DNA of 64,000 bases, taken from NCBI RefSeq assembly GCF_048771995.1, contig NC_133034.1, forward strand, positions 4,183,501 through 4,247,500. Reading direction: 5' to 3'. This document shows positions 27,555 to 40,189 of this stretch, one piece after another. The translations under genes and the position numbers were made by a program. Position 1 is the stretch's first letter; each line of letters starts with the position of its first letter. The notes below the pieces were generated by a model that saw only the letters and a program-made list of their open reading frames with translations, made no database searches and was not told where the DNA came from. This DNA is from Taeniopygia guttata (Eukaryota; Chordata; Aves; Passeriformes; Estrildidae).

Positions 27555-27721
27555 AAACTCTAAGTTTTCTACCATTTGATATTACACACTTCTAATCAAA
27601 TTACGCACATGTAATCTCAGTGCTCTCAATCAATTTTGGAAGCCTTCTCCACAGCCTCAGGTCAAATGCAATGTTCTCCTGAGAGTCAGAGTCTGTCAGC
27701 AGAGAAAGTCTAAAATTCTCA
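27555..27721. repeat. Copy B of the dispersed repeat (LTR-like)
   Basis: Direct-orientation partner of 26365-26532, about 1.2 kb away, with the same order of shared blocks. The roughly 1 kb between the copies holds no gag, pol or env-like frame that I can see. The pair could be two independent insertions or a decayed element. Confidence 0.7.
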
Positions 27722-27729
27722 ACATCCAG

Positions 27730-29370
27730 AACTCCAACAGAGAGGCTCTAGAAATCAAACTGAGAAATTAGAACAGCCCCAGCAGCAAAGAGTTTTATTT
27801 GTAAAACTGCAGAAAAGTAGATTGTTTCCACATTTTTGTTGGAGAATTCAAGCCCATGTGCAGGTATGGACTGTTTTCAATAGTTCTGTTCATTCCTGGC
27901 TGCTGACTGAAGGTTTGGGGAGCCAGACCTGGGTTGCTTTTGAATTGCAAATGGAGAAGTGAGAGATTGGCCATGAACCTGCTCTGGTACACAAACAGTG
28001 CAGCTAGCAGCATGTCCAGCACAGTAACCACTGTACTCAACAGCACCTTATCCTGCTGCAAGCTACCTGCTTACTTTGAGTTTTTTAGCACAGCTTCTTG
28101 CAAATGAATCCTTCTCCCCTCCTTTCAAAGCTCGTGTTTCGTTGCCTTTCAGTCAAAATTATCTGCTCCTTTTAATTACCCCCTGCTCTACTCTTTGAGA
28201 CTTGGCACAGCATGCAGAATTGAAAGAATTTCCAGCCCACATTGACTCTCCTCTAAAAAATTCACACAGAAATCAGGGAAATATGTGAATTTTCTGAAAA
28301 GCAGAGTGAGTCTCTCTTGTGGGAGAGAAAGGGAGTCATGGTTTAAGTAAGGATTAGACAGTTCCTGCTTTCGAAAGTGACAGTTGAGAAGGAACTACTC
28401 CTTCCACACACAGTGATGAGCAAGTGCTCGTGTGTTTTGTGAAATATTTAGTTATGGCTCGTTGCCTGCTCTGCAGATCAGGTAAGCCATCATGTGGAAT
28501 GTATTTGAGAGCATTTCCCCCAGCTTCATGTGAGGCTGTTCCTGCTGAAGGCTCACAAATGTAACTCGGGGCTTTTCCCTGGAAGGCCTGAGGAAGTATT
28601 TGTGCCTGCTTGTTGCCAGACTTGAAAACACAGAGCCTTGTGTTCACTCCTTAAAGCATCCTGCTCAACTGCAAGCATGCTTTAAAAGGAAAAGAGAGAT
28701 GAGAAATTACTCATGCTTCTCTGTTCAGAAGTGTGCTGGTGAGAAGGAAAGTGATCTCCTCTGGTTGGAATTCCAAGGAGTAACCTCTTTTCCAGGTCAG
28801 GGAGTTTCCCACAGGAGCAGTTTGTAGGCTGCTGCTCGGAGAGAGCTTTGTGGTAAACTGTGTGTTTTCTGAGGCTGGTGAGACATGATGCACTTTGCTG
28901 CAGGACTTTGAAATTTTTTTGGCTTTTTGGGAAACATGCATATATTGTTGTGGGAGACCACAGCCAACTTTTATCTTGGGCTCCTCTCAAAAAAAAGAAA
29001 AAAAAATCAGCCAGGAATGAGGGTTGAAATGAAAAGACTTTCGGGTTGTAATGAATATTTCTTGGTTGTGAATTCTGAAGGGGCTTTGAACAGGTGTAAG
29101 AACCTTTCCCAGAGTGACATCTCATGGATACAAACACCAGAGTCCTGACAGGACTGCCAGAGGGAATCACGCCCAGTTAGCTGCTGGATGTGTGCACACT
29201 TGGCTGCCTCCCTGCCCTGCAGCCCCAGAGGCAGGAAAACGGCTCTGCTCTGAGAAAAGAGGGAGCAGGAAGAAGGAAAAGAGTGTTTAAAGGTAGCTGG
29301 AGTAAGTGACCTGTCTGGAAGCCTGTCTGCCCATCCGTGAGCTGCTGAGCAGCTGTGACACTGCTCCTGT
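27730..29370. other. Intergenic stretch without recognised gene
   Basis: Short overlapping frames on both strands, none protein-like or flanked by good splice sites. No repeats of note. Confidence 0.45.
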
Positions 29371-29384
29371 GATGCCTCTTGGGG

Positions 29385-29660
29385 CTACCTAAAAGCAGAG
29401 GCCAGACAAAATTAAGGGAACACAAAGCAGTTCTATTTATTGAATGGCCTTCAGGTACGTTTTGGGCAGATGAAGCCCCCCAGGGGTGGCACCCAAAAAT
29501 GGACCATGGCTCACAGGTTTTCACACTTTTATAAGTTTGGTCCATTTGTATATTGGGGGTTCATCTTCCAATTCCAGCTTCAGGTAACAAAGTCATTGAC
29601 CCCAGGTTTGCTCCCCCCAACTCACTTTAGTTTTACATTACTTGGGGCCTGAGGCAGTGA
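29385..29660. mobile_element. LTR-like repeat (probable passerine ERV fragment)
   Basis: The sequence runs from a TCTATTTATTGAATGGCC segment through CACAGGTTTTCACACTTTTA and TGTATATTGGGGGTTCATC to CCCCCCAACTCACTTTAG. I associate this composition and order with solo LTRs of songbird endogenous retroviruses. There is no coding capacity. Borders are approximate and the call rests on memory, not a library search. Confidence 0.45.
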
Positions 29661-31324
29661 GGTGTCCTTGATTTCCAGGCCTGGAGAGGAATTGCTGTGT
29701 CTGCCCAAAATGGGAAAGCAGCAGCTCACACTGTGTGTGGAGTTTAGAGCTATACACTAAAGAACTGCAGGGTTGCAAATAGATGAAAAATATAAAAGCT
29801 GAAATCCTAAGGCATCACCTGAAGTACTCAGGAGCACAGAGCCATGGGAACCTGGCCCACCAGGGAGGGATGAGAAAGCAGGTTGGAGCTGAGGATGAGA
29901 TTCTAAAACCATCTCTATATTGAGCTGTCTGAAACACTTGGTCAGTGTGGTGTGATGCTTCTGCACAGAGCAGAGCACAAAGCCTGAGTAAAGCACTAGA
30001 ACTTCATGGTCTGCATAGGAAGATGCAGCTCAGCTGTGGGGCAGCTCCACAAAGGGGGCTCAGATCCTGTGCACAGGACACTGCAGGATTAGGTGCTGTT
30101 CCCTGCAGCTCTCTTGGAAAAGTTTGTGTCTCTGCACACCACGTGAGCGTTGCCAGGTCTCACAGACCAGGGTTTAGGAAGGTTTTTTTCTCCTTACCCT
30201 TTCGTGGCATTCTGACTTCTGCTCTCCTACCCAGTCTGAAACAAGCTTTTATGTTCCCTAGAATTTAGGGTCCTGATCCAAAAGCTGTTTAAATTTTCAG
30301 GAATGGTTTCACTCTGTGCAAAACCTGCCCCTCCATAGCTCTGGATAGAACAGGGCAGGTCACAGACATCCCTTCCTAGACTGGCAAGAGCAGCTCTTTG
30401 AGCTCCACCCAAGGGCATGCAGATCTCCAGGACGTTCCATGTTAGGTTTGAAAACTTGGCTCTTACATTCACTTTTTCTGCCAGTGGAGCCAAACCCCAT
30501 AGTGAGATTGTAGCACTTGCAAGAAATTTGCTCCTCTTTGATGGGTGGGAAGAGGCTGGAATTAGCAAATCCTCTCTCTTAGCTGGAGTCTGGGGTTTTC
30601 TCTGGTGCCCACAATGCCCTGACTTCCCTCGGATGCTGATGCCCACAGGAGCCTGACCAGACACGTGGCTTTGGACTTCCTGCACCATATTAAGAGGTAA
30701 TAGAGGTGCCAGTGTTACAGAGACAAGCTAGAACTGCAGCTAGTTTTCAGGGAATTTACTGTGCATCTTTTTTTCTGCATATTCTCTACTGGTTTTGGAT
30801 ATGAATAGAAGAAAAGCCACTGCTTGGCTACTGCCTTTGGTATGGAAACAGTCTAGAGCATCAGGAATCCTCCTTTTTTTTTTTCTTTTTTTTTTTTTAA
30901 GGCTAATAATTCAAGTTTTTCAAGATCATTGTGTGCCACCATATGGCATGCTTTAGCTGCACAGGGAACAGGCTTGTGTTGAGTAACTCTGTGAATCTTG
31001 GAATCAGTGGAATTCTCACCAGACTGGGATGTCAGAATAACCAGGGTAGGGTGTTTTGATGTCAGCACAGCTGCTGATGTGGTACTGCTGGGTGGCTTTG
31101 CTGTGACACAGCTCCTTGCAGGACTGCACTTCTAATTTGCACCTTCATGGGTAGCGTTGTCACTTTAAATGTGACTGGTTTAGGTTGAAAAACATAAAAA
31201 AGATCACTGCTGAGAGTTGCAGGGATCCCAGAGGATCAATGACTTTATTGAAGACTGTGGCTAACCCAGCTGTGCTCAGATCAGGCTGTGCTTCCTCGTG
31301 CTGTTTGCCAAGGGAGGGATTGCA

Positions 31325-31439
31325 GGAGCTGGGGGTCCCTGGAGCTCAGGGAGGGGAGCTGGGGGTCCCTGGAGCTCAGGGAGGGGAGCTGGGGGTCCCT
31401 GGAGCTCAGGGAGGGGAGCTGGGGGTCCCTGCAGCTCAG
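31325..31439. repeat. 30-bp GC-rich minisatellite, 3.8 units
   Basis: Nearly identical tandem units beginning GGAGCTGGGGGTCCCTGG and ending CTCAGGGAGG. Three are full and identical and the fourth has GCAGCTCAG in place of GGAGCTCAG. Each unit contains G5, G3 and G4-type runs, so the + strand could form G-quadruplexes. The peptides read across it (GVPGAQGGEL and similar) are artefacts. It may be part of a larger LTR-like repeat starting near 31200 (ATGACTTTATTGAAGACTGT), which I cannot confirm. Confidence 0.9.
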
Positions 31440-34400
31440 AAAGGTTTGCCTGGAGTTTCCTAACCTGCCCCTGTCCTAACAGAGGGATTCAAACCTCCAA
31501 GGCAGACGGGCTTTGTCTGAAGTATTTTATGTGAGCATCTTTCTGTTGGTTGGACTGTAGGAAAAGCCACCACAGGATGGGAAGGTCTCAGGGAGATCAG
31601 GGAGGTGTCTCTGTGCCTGCAGGGTGATCTCCAGGCTGCCAGAGGTGACCTGGGCTATATTTGCTGTGTTACAAGTGAGCACATTCTCCATTTATTGCAC
31701 ACAGACCATGTCTGTGGCCTGCATTAAGGATAGGCTTTACACATAATGTTGGATATCCAAATCTCAGCAAGCACTGGTGAGTGAAAGTGAGAATTTGTGG
31801 CCACTGCTCAATGTCAGAGTTGAGCTCTGTGATGAAATCTCTTCCTGTGCATGGCCTCTACACTAAACAGGCCTCCAATAATACCTGGTGACAGGGGGGT
31901 TGATGGTATCTTCACTAGGGGAAAAGAAACTAATTCAGGACAAAAGTGATTTTTTCCACTTGTTACCTGATGAGCTGTGAAGTTCTGCTTCAGCCAAGTG
32001 GTGTGGAATTATTACCTTGGAACTGCTGATTAGACTGAGCTCTGGTTTTTGCTGCAGGCTCTGTGATAACAGAAAATGGACACCTGTTCTGGGGCTGCTC
32101 TCAGGAGATGCTTGAAAAGCTGCTGCCTGGTGATGCAGCACTCAGCTCCTTGCAGATAAGCAATGGTTATCTCAGTCAAAATTCCTTTTCTGCTGACCTT
32201 AAAGCAGGGTCAGGACCCTGGATTTCTGTTAAGTTACTTTGCTTTTAAGCTGCCCAAATAAATATTGTTTCTGCACACTGATGCAGCTGTGTCATAATTG
32301 TTAAGTTTGAAGTTTTTTGCCAGTCTCGTGCTTGGTGTTTCCATTTCTCACCTCCTCATTAATTAACTCAGAGTTCAGTGACAGCTTAGGAGTCTGTCTG
32401 CATTTCCCATCAGAGACTTGATGCAGATCTGCATTGTGATCATAAATAGGTGAGGACTGCTAAGTAAATACTCAGAATGTGAATATATTGCATGACACCA
32501 GAGGAACACATATAAAGGGAGTTTTTCTAGGCTGCTTATTTACAGCTTCAATGGAGGTAGGAGTTGTTAATGCAGTGACTTGGATCAGGCATCAGAAAGT
32601 TCATTTGTATTCTCATAACAACTACAGGATTGCTTCATTTAATTCCTTGCTTTTACTTTAAAGGTTTGCTTCTACATTGCATCTAATTTATGTAATTTTC
32701 AGCAGCTGTGAAAAATGAGCTTAGTCCCATCTCTGCCCTTCCACTACAGATAGGCTTTTTTGTTTCTTTTTTTCTTTTTAAATTCATGTGCTCCCACTTT
32801 TTTGTACACAGTGATGATGTGACCTTAGAATCAGCACATTTGGAAACTTGGACTGGTAAAAACAACCCCACCAAAAGAAAAAACTGCTCTAAACATTTAT
32901 TCTCATCAGAGCAGCTGGCTGAACCTATTTGCTTTCCAGGTGTGGGGTTAATGCAGTGGGTGAAAGGAGAAGGGCTGGGAGCAGCTCTCCCTGGGACAAT
33001 ACTTGAAATAGGTGCAGCTCAGATTGTACCTGTGTTACTCCATCGTGCAGTTTACTCACAGTGAGATGTTCAGAATGCATTGATTTATATTTTACTACTT
33101 TGCTCATAACAGTAAAAAGCATTAGTACAGTGCAGGGTTGGTGGTTTCTTGGGTTTTTTTGTTTTGTTTTAAAATCCAGATTTCGCCTTTCTAAAGCTAG
33201 AATGGCTCTGTTTTGTGTTCCTGTTACATACTGAGCTTCTCTTTTGGTTCTGGATACGTAAATATGGTCACTTTGCTGCTTGCACCAATGGAAATGGTGC
33301 TCCCCATACTGGCTTTACCTTTTCCTATAAAAGTGCTTTTTCAGGAGTCCTGAGCTGCTGAGGAGCTCACTCTGTGCTGCCATGGGTCGCTCCCTGGGCT
33401 GTGTTCTGGGCTGCTCCTTTTTGCCCCAGGCTCACACTGAAGCTGTGTGATGCTCTGTGAAGTAAGGCTTTGAAGGAATGGCCCCTCTTGCATTCCAGAG
33501 AAATTCTTCAGCCCCACAAAACTCCATCTCAAGTGCAGGAGGTGATGCAAGCTGCTGGATTTTATGGCTGGTGTGGGTGTGCATTTCTTTGTGACAAACA
33601 GTTGAAAATGTTCTTGCAAGTTGTGGATCCAAAAGGCTGTTTGAAGGACAGAGGAGGTGTTTTGTATGGAACTGTCTAGCCAAGGTTCTGGTGCCTCAGT
33701 TCATGCCTCCTGGCAGCTGTCTGGGCTGTAACCAACAACTGACTACTTCCATGTCTGCTTTTTCGCCAGAATTTAGCTCAAAATGTTGTTTTATAGGTTT
33801 GAGCTAGTCTGTGTGTACAGGTTTTAGCCACCATTCAGAAAAGGCTCCAAGTATAATAAATTCAAGATGCTCACAGGGCCATAGTTACAAACAAAATTCA
33901 GTTGGTGTGACTCTGGATATATTATTTATTGCTATGCATTATTAATGACCTTGTAACACACCAGTGACAGCAAATCAGAGCCAAAAGGGAATAAAAAAGG
34001 ACATAAATAGTTGAAATAAATAATGTATCTGCTTTCAGGTCATGAGTTCATCATTTCAGCAGTAGTGGGTTTCTTTGGTTCATTTTTCTGTCTTTGTAGT
34101 TCAGTACTTGTGCTTGTTTTTATTTGATCACTTGCCTACTAGATTAGTTAGAGAAGGCTGTGTGCTGCTTTTATAATTAGATGATGAATTAATTCTTTCT
34201 CTTCCTTCTGGTTGTGTTTTGGATTTCGATTATCAGAGTAGCCTGGCTACTGATTTCAGTAATTCGTCAATTATTTACCTGTGGCAAACAAACTGGCAGC
34301 ATGCAGAGCTATTTTGTTTTTTTGAGTGTCTGAAACCTCAGAACTCTTGCTGGACAAAGCTTAGGAGGCAGTTTGAGGAACCACTCCCCTCTTCTTGGTG

Positions 34401-37400
34401 AGCACAGGTGAGCTAAGAATTCCGTGTCTTGGAAAGACATTTGGAGTTGCAGATTCCTGCATTGCTCCAGGCTCCTTGTCCCCTCCCTCCCCATCTGGGC
34501 AGCTGTAGATCCAAACAGAGGAAAGTTTGGGTCTGAGTGTGGATTGGATACCATGGCATGAAAAGTTTGTATCTCAGAGTCATCTCCATACTGGGCTTAA
34601 ACATGAAGTAAGAAAAAACAAGTATTTCTTTTAAGTCCTGATTTTTCCGTGGCTGCTGTAGGGTAGTGACTGGGGGATTTGTTGCCTAAAGTAATTAATT
34701 TCTTCCTCTAAATCTGTGACATTGCTGGCAGCAGATGAATTTCTCAGACTGGCTGTGGTGCAGGTGCACTGGTCAGTGCTGGGGTGCACCGGTCTGAGCA
34801 GCTTCTCTCCTGTTCTCTGCTGCACAGACATGAAAGCTTTGCAGCCCTGTGTAACTGCAGTGAGCAAAGGAGCTGGGCAGCATTTAGGTGATTGCCAAGT
34901 TGGGTCCCTGTAGTAAGAGCCTTTTAATACCTCATTCCTTGATGAAATTCCTGGCCTTTGCTGAAGAGCTTTTAAAATCAACTTCCAGATGTTAAAATAT
35001 TCAGTTTATGCTTGATGGGGCTGACTGTCTTCAGATCACATTTCTGCTTTTAGAATTCAGTTCTTGCTTTGATCAGCAACTCAGAGTGATCAGGTACATT
35101 TATTATTCCACGGATATGAGCTGGCAAGAGATTTTTCATGCATCAGCTCTGGTGGAGGGAAGACAAGCAAGGCAGGAACTGTGACAATGAGGAAAGGGAT
35201 TGCATCTTGCTCCTCAGTGGGTTTGTCCAAAAGAAGTAAGCAGAAAGGCTTGGAAACTCTGGCAAAATGTGGAAACTCAGTGTTTCGAAGTGTGGCCAGA
35301 GCATCTCCTCAGCTCCCTGTGCCCCTCTGATGGTAACAGGTAATTTTGTGACTCAGTCACTGCATCCTCTCAGCTGCTCTGCAAGCACAGAACAGGGGGG
35401 GGACACACATTCACAACACCCTCTGGATATCCAGTGCTCACCCTTTAAAGAAATCAAATTTATTGGTTGTATCAGTGAACAGAATAAAAGACTGAAAAGT
35501 ACACATTTGATTTTAAACCTTATGGTAGTTCTTAGGTGTTAATGTTATGCAGGCAGAAATGTTTCTCTGAGTGGGATGTGAGACAAGAGCTTCTCTTGGA
35601 AATAGGATCTTCCTATAAGAAGGTCAGTCTGAGTCCTCTCTGCCAGAAAAGGAGGAGGCAGGAAGATGATTCTTGAGCTATGCAGGTGTTTCTGAATTAC
35701 CTTCTACAAGATTTATTGCCAGCTCTCAAAGAGCTTGTGATAGCTGTGATACAAGGCAGTGGACCAAATAAACCTCAACATAGTGCAAAGTCTCTGTGTT
35801 GGCTCATGATTTGCTCTAGAAAGTTGGTGGTAACTGAAATACCAGTTTCACTTTATTTTATTCTTAATAAACAGTAAAAAAAAAAAAAAACCTCAACCAA
35901 TCACAGCAAAACAAATTAAAACCCAGCCCCAATAGGTCCAGAATTTGATATGTTTGGCTGCTCCTTTTCCTGGAAGCACTGAGACCTTTTCAAGGTAATT
36001 ATATTTAAGTTTAATTGAAGAGCCTTGTAGCATAATAGCAGCAACTCTAGTGAGTGATCAGTACTCCACAGAGCTGCCACTCATTGCTTGTGTTTATGTC
36101 AGTGCAACAGTGGGGCACGTTTGTGGAGGTTTTTGGATTTTTTTTTCATGGAAGGCCGCAGATTCCCACTTTCAAAATTGCTGGAAATTGCAGGAAGGGG
36201 TCAGCAGGCACTTGTGGATTTTCAAAGCAGTGCAAGTGCTCCATCTACAGCTCAGAGCATCTGGATTGTTGTGCAGTACACCCAGAATTCTTTTTTAAGA
36301 ATCTTAATTAAAGTACCACGCTGCTAAAAACTCCCTCACTGTGATTCTGAGTGGCCAGCTTCCAACAGAAAATTGTGTCACCTACTATAAAATCACTTTT
36401 TTTTTTTTTTTAAAGAACCTGGCTGGTTTATTCAGTCAGAAATTAATTGACCCTTGTAAGGGGGGTTGATTGCCCTTTTTCAGAGAGGGATGGTGGCACA
36501 GAGGAAAAAAAAAAAAAAAAAAGCTGTAAATTTTAAGTCAGAGGTTGATGTGAGGGGAAATGTTGATGTGATGCTCCAAAATAATGTTACACATTGCTAC
36601 GTGTAAGCTGAGCTGGGCAAATGGATGATCTGCAGCACTGACCATGGGGAGGTTTGAACAGCTTCCCAGCAGCAGGGGGGGAAGAGTGAAAACCCAGCTC
36701 ATTTCATGGGATTTGGATACTTTTTGGGAATGAAATTCTGCAAAAGTGGCTGTGGTATCAAGGTACTGGCCTTGGGGACTCAGGTGAGACCTTTCAAACC
36801 AGTAGTCAGTGATGCTGGGATAAATAATCACAAGATTCAGGAGGGCAAAAGCAGACATTTATTTCTGGGGCTTTTTTGAAAGACCCCAAAGGAATGGTGT
36901 GTGAAAACAGAGCAGTGTGTTCTTACAGAGATCTGAACAGAGCAGCAGCAGTGAATTTTCCCAGAAAATCCCACCAGTGTGGCTCCATCCAGAGTTAGAG
37001 GCACATTCCTGGAGCAGGAATAACTCAGTCAGCAGGACTGCTAACTGGCCTTGGTGGGTGCCAGCAGAGATAAAGCTTTATTTCCCCAAGAGAAAAAAAC
37101 ACAATCCTGAGCATGTCTTAAAGCAGTTTAATTTAAGGACAAGCAGCAGAACATTTGGGAAAATGTTCCTAACTCATTAAGCTTTATTAGGTGAAGATGG
37201 CAAAATAGTTTGAATAAAAAGGAGGATATGCAATAGGTATGCATGTGCTGCATGTAAAATCTTTAAAATATCACCTCTAGTGGGATACCTTCCATCAGTC
37301 TGGTGCAGTGGATGTTCAGTAGCTGCTATTTTAAGAGCTCTGTAAAGGGACCACTCAGTAGCTGGTATTTAGAAAGTCTGCAGAGATGGCTGGAGGAGTG

Positions 37401-39295
37401 ACTGACCCAATGAAGTTGGTTTTTGACAAACTATGGAAGACAAGGCACATGTTCAGAGAAGCTCAGAAAGAGCTCCTTGTCCAAACATGAATTTGAAACC
37501 AGAGGGAAGCTCCTGGGAGATCAGGGGTGCCTTGAGAGCTAAAATTATTCTTGGGGGGTTTTTATGGGACATCATTCTTGTGAAAGCAGTGTAACTTTGA
37601 GGAATTACAGGTTTGGGATAATAGCAACACTGAGTGTAGTTATAAACAGTTCACAAAATCCTTGTTTCTTGTACTTTGATATATGTTACTGTAATATATT
37701 AAAATGTTATATATTTTCTATTAATAGATTAATATTATTATTTTTTAATGTTACTGTATTGCTGGGGCTAATGTTAAAAGAATTAAAACCTGGTTAGCAA
37801 AGTTTTAATAGTAATAATTAGTGGGAATCCCTACCAAAAAGATGTTTGAGATTCTTTCCCCCTGTGCTATTTGGTGCTTTCCTGGAGGTCTGGAAGCAAT
37901 TGTGGTGGCAGCTGCTGAGCAGCAGTGAATCACACACAAAATCCTGAGGCCTCTCTCTGCAGGGGAACCACAGAAAGCTTTTGGTAACTTGGCAAGTTTG
38001 AAAGTGCACGTCTAGGAATATGAAACACAAAGACTTCCAGGAAAGAGGGGCTGAATTCCTGAGTCAACAAGGAGGTTTGGGGATTGTTGTGGACAAAGAA
38101 GTTCATAAGGAATTCTCAGAAGGTTGGGTTGGGATTCCTATGGAGCTTGATGGTATAAAAAGGCAAAAATACTTAGAGGATGAGGGTGGATATACAGAAA
38201 TACACATGCACATAAACATGTTTTCTTGATGCAGTGTTGATGAAACTGAATTTATCCAGTTCTGGTGCCAAGTTTTAATTTTATTTATTTAAAAAAAAAA
38301 ATTTAAAACACTCAACCAAGCAAAGGAGAGATTATCAAGAAAACAGTCTAAAGGCTAAGGGAAATATTTTGATGTCTGGAAGTACCTACTGCATATTTAT
38401 TGTAGTAAATAAACTCCTAGATGGAGGGAAGAGGTTGGAGAATAAGAGCCCAAGAGCTGAGAGCAGCTCTTTCCAGCAGAGGAAGGAGATGGATATGTGG
38501 TGGAATCTTCCCCAGAAAAGAGGAATGAAAAAAAAACAGCCTCCTTTAGTGCTGAAAATTAATTTTAAGGACAGAAAGAGGTTGTCTGTTCTGCTGTATC
38601 TTTTAGGAGGAAGCCAAAAGCTGAGTACAGGTGGAAAGGTGAGAAATACAGCAGCCTTGGGTGAGAGCACTGAGCTGTGGCACTGCTGAGGCAGCTGAGA
38701 GGTCTCAGCATGTCCTGGTCCTCCTCTCTCCCCTCTGTGAGCTGGAAAAGGTCAAGCATTTCTTGGCTTTGCCAGTGGTGCTGCCAGGGAGGGCTTCACA
38801 CACCCCACACCCTGCAGGCTCATCAGATCCTCAGCAAATCCACCTTCCCAGGTTCCGAGTTCCAGGTGCATTTGTGCTCAGGTGTGGCAACACTTGTGAG
38901 AGGAGGAGAATTGTGATCCTGTTTCCTGCTGGCCAGGAGCAGGAGAGGAGCCTGCTGTGCCAAAATCAGGTGGATTGCAGAGTTCTTTGTTCCAGTGCTT
39001 CACACAGAAGGAACGCTGCTCTCATTCCTCACCAATCTCCGAGCTGGCTAATAAGGAACAAATTCAATGTGTTCCAAGAATAAAGCAATCTTTCTTTGCA
39101 ATGGTCTTAATAAACTCTAGGCAGCAATAAACCCTGCTAGGCAGCAGTGATTTTCCCAGTGTCCCAGTTAAGGAATGCTGCTCCATTACCTGGGTTCCAA
39201 GGAGCAGGCAGCTCCTTGCTGCAGTCAGAAAGAGATTGGGGGAGAAGTCTTTAAGTTAGAGAACATTCATATGTTGACTCCAAAGAGATGGATCT

Positions 39296-39345
39296 ATAAT
39301 ATATCTGTAATTATATATAATATATATAATGATATATTATATTTA
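39296..39345. repeat. AT-alternating low-complexity segment
   Basis: Imperfect TA repeats with self-complementary segments such as ATATATAATATATATAAT. It directly precedes the LTR-like block starting near 39398. Confidence 0.8.
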
Positions 39346-39397
39346 AAATCCATTTGTATGGTATAATCCATAAGCAGTACTCATAGTTGGGTGAATA

Positions 39398-40184
39398 TGT
39401 CTTGGTTTGAAAAGACAGGTGTCTGCTGAAGGAATGTAGGAGGCTCCCCTGAAATGGAAAATTTCTCCCTCCCTCTGAATGATTATAATTTTGAAATTAA
39501 GGGGCTCTCAGACAAAGATATGGGAATAGGAATAACAGTTTTTTACTAGGAAAATTTTAAACATACAAATGCATAGTGCAAAGAAAAAAAAAAATAGCCT
39601 GGACACTGCCAGAATCAGAACATGCCCTGTCCCCCTGTGTGTCAGGGTGGTGGCAGCAGTCCCATCCCAGGGTGGCTCAGCCCTCCTGCAGTGCCAGCTG
39701 TGCTTCTGCTGGAGCAGGATCCTGCACAAGGGGGGAGTTTTCCTCTGGAGCTCCAGGGCTGGGGGAGATGGGTCTGGGCTCCTCTGGGAATGCAGTGGGA
39801 AGAAAGCTGTTCCTCTGGGAATGCAGTGGGAAGAAAGCTGCTCCTCTGGGAATGCAGTGGGAAGAAAGCTGCTCCTCTGGGGATGCAGTGGGGAAGAAAG
39901 CTGCTCCTCTGGGAATGCAGGGGGCAAAGGCTGCTGTGCCGTTCCCAGGTCAGATTGGATCCAGGTAGGAATGTTTGGCTCCTCCCCTGGGCAGAGCATC
40001 TGCCCATGGATGATGGAATTTTCTCAGCCATACAGGGACACTCAGTGGCCATGAACAGCAGAGATCTCCTGGAGGGAGGGTTGGTTGTGGAAGAGATAAA
40101 GAAAACTGTGCAGTGAGCAGCAGAGAACTGCCCCACCTCTGACAGAGGGACTAAAACACTCATCCCCATTTCCAATCTAAGACA
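39398..40184. mobile_element. Solo LTR of a passerine endogenous retrovirus (probable)
   Basis: Begins TGTCTTGGTTTGAAAAGACA and ends near CTAAGACA, the TG...CA form of a retroviral LTR. Internal landmarks are TTTGAAATTAAGGGGCTCTC, AGATATGGGAATAGGAATAA, a GTCAGGGTGGTGGCAGCAGT stretch and a terminal GGAGATAAAG-type segment. I remember this order of landmarks from a common songbird solo LTR. An embedded 31-bp minisatellite (39780-39934) is a lineage-specific expansion. Five-base flanks (GAATA and CTTCA) do not match, so either the target duplication has decayed or my borders are a few bases off. No internal viral genes are adjacent. The 130-184 residue open frames seen here on both strands are repeat artefacts. 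Confidence 0.65.
39780..39934. repeat. 31-bp minisatellite inside the LTR, 5 units
   Basis: Five tandem units of TCCTCTGGGAATGCAGTGGG followed by AAGAAAGCTGC. The fourth is 32 bases and the fifth is degenerate. The units are nearly identical, suggesting recent expansion. They generate long artefactual open frames on both strands. Confidence 0.9.
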
Positions 40185-40189
40185 CTTCA

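Larger units (their letters stand above)
29661..39390. other. Intergenic stretch without recognised gene
   Basis: Nearly 10 kb with only short, shadow-like open frames. Contents noted: a T-rich tract at 30871-30898, a 30-bp minisatellite at 31325-31439, an A-tract at 35877-35890, A/T tracts near 36399-36411 and 36504-36521, and an AT-alternating segment at 39296-39345. Around 33900-34060 there is a dense cluster of A/T-core motifs (ATGCATTATTAATGA) that could be regulatory. Confidence 0.45.
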
